This document shows, in pieces, positions 62,195 through 64,000 of a DNA stretch of 64,000 nt (its first letter is position 1; the number at the start of each line of letters is the position of its first letter). A program made the position numbers and the translations under genes. Source of the stretch: an uncultured Prevotella sp. (lineage in GTDB: Bacteria > Bacteroidota > Bacteroidia > Bacteroidales > Bacteroidaceae). The notes beneath the pieces are model-generated. The model did not search any database, was not told the origin of the DNA, and saw only the letters and a program-made list of their open reading frames with translations. Location of the stretch: contig CAMOGW010000008.1 in the NCBI GenBank assembly GCA_946614435.1, forward strand, positions 1 to 64,000. The letters are read 5' to 3'.

Positions 62195-64000
62195 TTTGCG
62201 AATATTGTCATAAAGAGAACCGAAATATTGCAAAATTTTGCCGGTGGTGCGGTAAGCCGCTTGTCTCCCAGAATGTGCTTGACAAACTGGTGGGCATGAA
62301 TGACTTGAAAGCGCAGCTGAAGACGATTGTAGATACATATACTTATCTACATTCCAGAAAAGATGTTGCCTCCGTACGTTTGGCTGTCAATGCTATTATT
62401 ATAGGTGAAACAGGAACAGGTAAGACTGCATTAGGAGAAATCTTCAAAGAGTTCTTCTCTCAACACCGAATCATTAGTAAATCCAAGCTTACGATGGTCG
62501 ATGCCGTAGATTATGCTCGTTTTGTAGATAACTGGGATGAGAACATCAAGAAAGCACGTGATGGTATTCTGTTCTTTGATAATGTCCAAAAACTTCTGCC
62601 CGATAAATATTCTAATCAAGTGAATCCTCTTGACAAACTCTTTGTCGAGATGGATAAATGGGATGATAATCCTATTGTCATCCTTTCCGGTCTTCCTAAA
62701 GGACTTGATGATTTCCTTGAGAGTAATCCAGCCGTCAAGAATCGTTTCAAATACACATTCCATCTTCCAGCACCCACTTATCGTGAGCTGACTGAAATCA
62801 CTAAGATGGAGTTGAGAACGAAATACGGCATCATACAGTTTTCACAGGAAGCAGAGAACAAGTTGCTTCGTTATTTCAAGTATCAGATTAAGATAAAGGA
62901 TGAGAGCTTCGGAAATGCCCATCTGGCAATGAAGACAGCAGAGGACATTTTCACGTCGTTCATCAGTCGAGGTACTGAGGCTATTCAAGTAGAGGAAAAA
63001 GACATAACAGGCTATGTTCCTGAAGAACGGTCGCTTGACGATATTTTGTCTGACTTGGATAAATATATCGGAATGGACGAAGTGAAGCAAGCTGTGCGTG
63101 AGATTGCTTATTCTGTACAGAATAGTCTGCAAAGAGCCCAACGAGGTTTGGGCGTGCAAGAAAAGATGGCTATGCACATGGTGCTTACGGGTAATCCTGG
63201 AACAGGTAAGACGACTATAGCTCGCAAACTGGGAGAGATTCTTTCTGCTATAGGCTATTTAGATTCTGGCCATGTCGTTGAAGTTGACAGGTCTCAGATG
63301 GTCAGTCCTTATCAGGGAGAGACGCCAAAGGTGGTCAACAGGCTGTGTGACAAGGCTATGGGAGGTATCTTGTTTATTGATGAAGCATATACCTTGGCAC
63401 CAATCAGTCAGTCTGGCGAGCGTGACAACCAAGGTGCTCAGGCGCTTGAAACGCTAATGAAGCGCATGGAAGATGATCGCGACAAATTCATCGTAATCGC
63501 AGCAGGTTATCGAAATGAAATGGAAAATCTGTTTCGGATTAATCCGGGCATGCGTAGCCGATTCAATTATTTCCTGAACATTGCCGACTATACTCCAGAT
63601 GAGCTTTTCAGTATTATGCTTGTTTTCTCAAAAGACAAGAAATACATCTTCTCTCCAGAAGCTGAAGCTCTCACGCGCAAGATGATTACGGAACTGTATG
63701 ACTCGCGCAATAAAGATTTTGCCAATGGTCGTACTATGCGCAGCTTATTCGACCAGATTTGCAAGAAACAGGCACAACGATTGCAGCAGCATGATTTGTC
63801 GCAGATGAGTAATGAAGAGCTCATGACTATCATCGAGAGCGACATACCCTATGAAGCACCGAAGGAGGTCAATCTGGATGAATGTTTGAAACAGTTTGAT
63901 GGATTAGTCGGATTGTCAAGTGTCAAGAAAGAGATTTCTAATTTAGCTTCTTATCTGACGCTTCAAATGAAGCGGGGTGAGACGAATACATTCCAAGGCA
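62191..64000 (+). CDS. Zinc-ribbon tandem AAA+ ATPase, CbxX/SpoVK-like (partial)
   Basis: Open from ATG 62191 to the window edge (603 codons), cut at the 3' end. N-terminal zinc ribbon Cys3, Cys6, Cys17, Cys20. AAA domain 1: GETGTGKT (72-79), with Walker B ILFFDNVQ where Asn replaces the usual Glu. AAA domain 2: GNPGTGKTT (about 332) and Walker B LFIDEAYTL (about 393). A third domain starts near 570 (FDGLVGLSSVKKEI). This is the CbxX/CfxQ/EccA-SpoVK lineage of chaperone-like remodelling ATPases. Domain 1 may bind but not hydrolyse ATP. Its start codon overlaps the kinase stop, so the two are translated together. Confidence 0.88.
   Translation, partial: MICEYCHKENRNIAKFCRWCGKPLVSQNVLDKLVGMNDLKAQLKTIVDTYTYLHSRKDVASVRLAVNAIIIGETGTGKTALGEIFKEFFSQHRIISKSKLTMVDAVDYARFVDNWDENIKKARDGILFFDNVQKLLPDKYSNQVNPLDKLFVEMDKWDDNPIVILSGLPKGLDDFLESNPAVKNRFKYTFHLPAPTYRELTEITKMELRTKYGIIQFSQEAENKLLRYFKYQIKIKDESFGNAHLAMKTAEDIFTSFISRGTEAIQVEEKDITGYVPEERSLDDILSDLDKYIGMDEVKQAVREIAYSVQNSLQRAQRGLGVQEKMAMHMVLTGNPGTGKTTIARKLGEILSAIGYLDSGHVVEVDRSQMVSPYQGETPKVVNRLCDKAMGGILFIDEAYTLAPISQSGERDNQGAQALETLMKRMEDDRDKFIVIAAGYRNEMENLFRINPGMRSRFNYFLNIADYTPDELFSIMLVFSKDKKYIFSPEAEALTRKMITELYDSRNKDFANGRTMRSLFDQICKKQAQRLQQHDLSQMSNEELMTIIESDIPYEAPKEVNLDECLKQFDGLVGLSSVKKEISNLASYLTLQMKRGETNTFQG

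Overview
The window looks like a chromosomal segment of a Prevotella-like member of the Bacteroidales. Four things point there. At least a dozen genes are preceded by the Bacteroidetes -7 promoter element TAnnTTTG, often with TTTG 19-20 bases further upstream. Purine-rich ribosome binding sites are scarce. The window carries a second EF-G paralog of the Bacteroides EF-G2 type. It also carries families typical of the order: DUF4421, DUF1460, a FISUMP lipoprotein, TIGR03915/TIGR03916, and a GH43 enzyme. No rRNA, tRNA or CRISPR array was seen.

Layout. 1-46 is the end of an unknown gene. 254-2365 is a radical-SAM / DUF4130 pair predicted to act on DNA. 2387-7072 (minus) is a five-gene run: Gfo/Idh oxidoreductase, DUF4421, DUF1460, DUF1232, serB. 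7254-21407 (minus) is an accessory, probably defensive, island: a PLD-SNF2 helicase and Eco57I/PglX-like adenine methylase (DISARM-class-1-like pair), a DUF4145 zinc-ribbon protein, an unknown protein, a giant YobI-like membrane NTPase, then an AlbA_2 regulator with a SLOG/DprA-like partner. The section from about 9.2 to 15.7 kb is visibly AT-rich, and the change in composition falls inside the methylase. 22077-26390 (minus) is a hydroxyacid dehydrogenase and two tandem AMP-dependent acyl-CoA synthetase paralogs. 26540-27745 is hemW. 28046-29129 holds a structured leader, a FISUMP lipoprotein and a very long terminator-like hairpin. Next come a DUF4143 ATPase, EF-G2, the GDP-L-fucose operon manC-gmd-fcl, a membrane protein, and a glnS-TPR-DedA operon. 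41933-45341 is a two-component system beside a Na/Pi cotransporter. 45785-53990 carries an exonuclease, a TolC/HlyD/MFS efflux operon with a structured leader, a flavodoxin-like gene, TIGR04076 and GH43. 54037-58075 is an ABC-F protein and an M13 peptidase. From 58184 to the end runs a tightly packed operon: an eight-CxxC zinc-ribbon protein, a membrane Ser/Thr kinase with Asp-Arg-Thr repeats, and a zinc-ribbon tandem AAA+ (CbxX/SpoVK-type) ATPase cut by the window edge.

Two observations stand out. First, there is a dispersed intergenic element. Palindromes built from CATCTGCTCC occur at 21591-22028, 37483-37565 and 41599-41685. Two of these loci also hold an array of degenerate units about 22 bp long. 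The first locus is bounded by perfect 33-bp inverted repeats, like a miniature mobile element. Second, the 3' operon (zinc ribbon, kinase, AAA+) looks like a phospho-signalling system whose purpose cannot be read from its members. Other regulatory structure includes a nested stem leader before the FISUMP gene, a stem that hides the start codon of the efflux operon, and a promoter cassette repeated nearly verbatim upstream of two unrelated genes.
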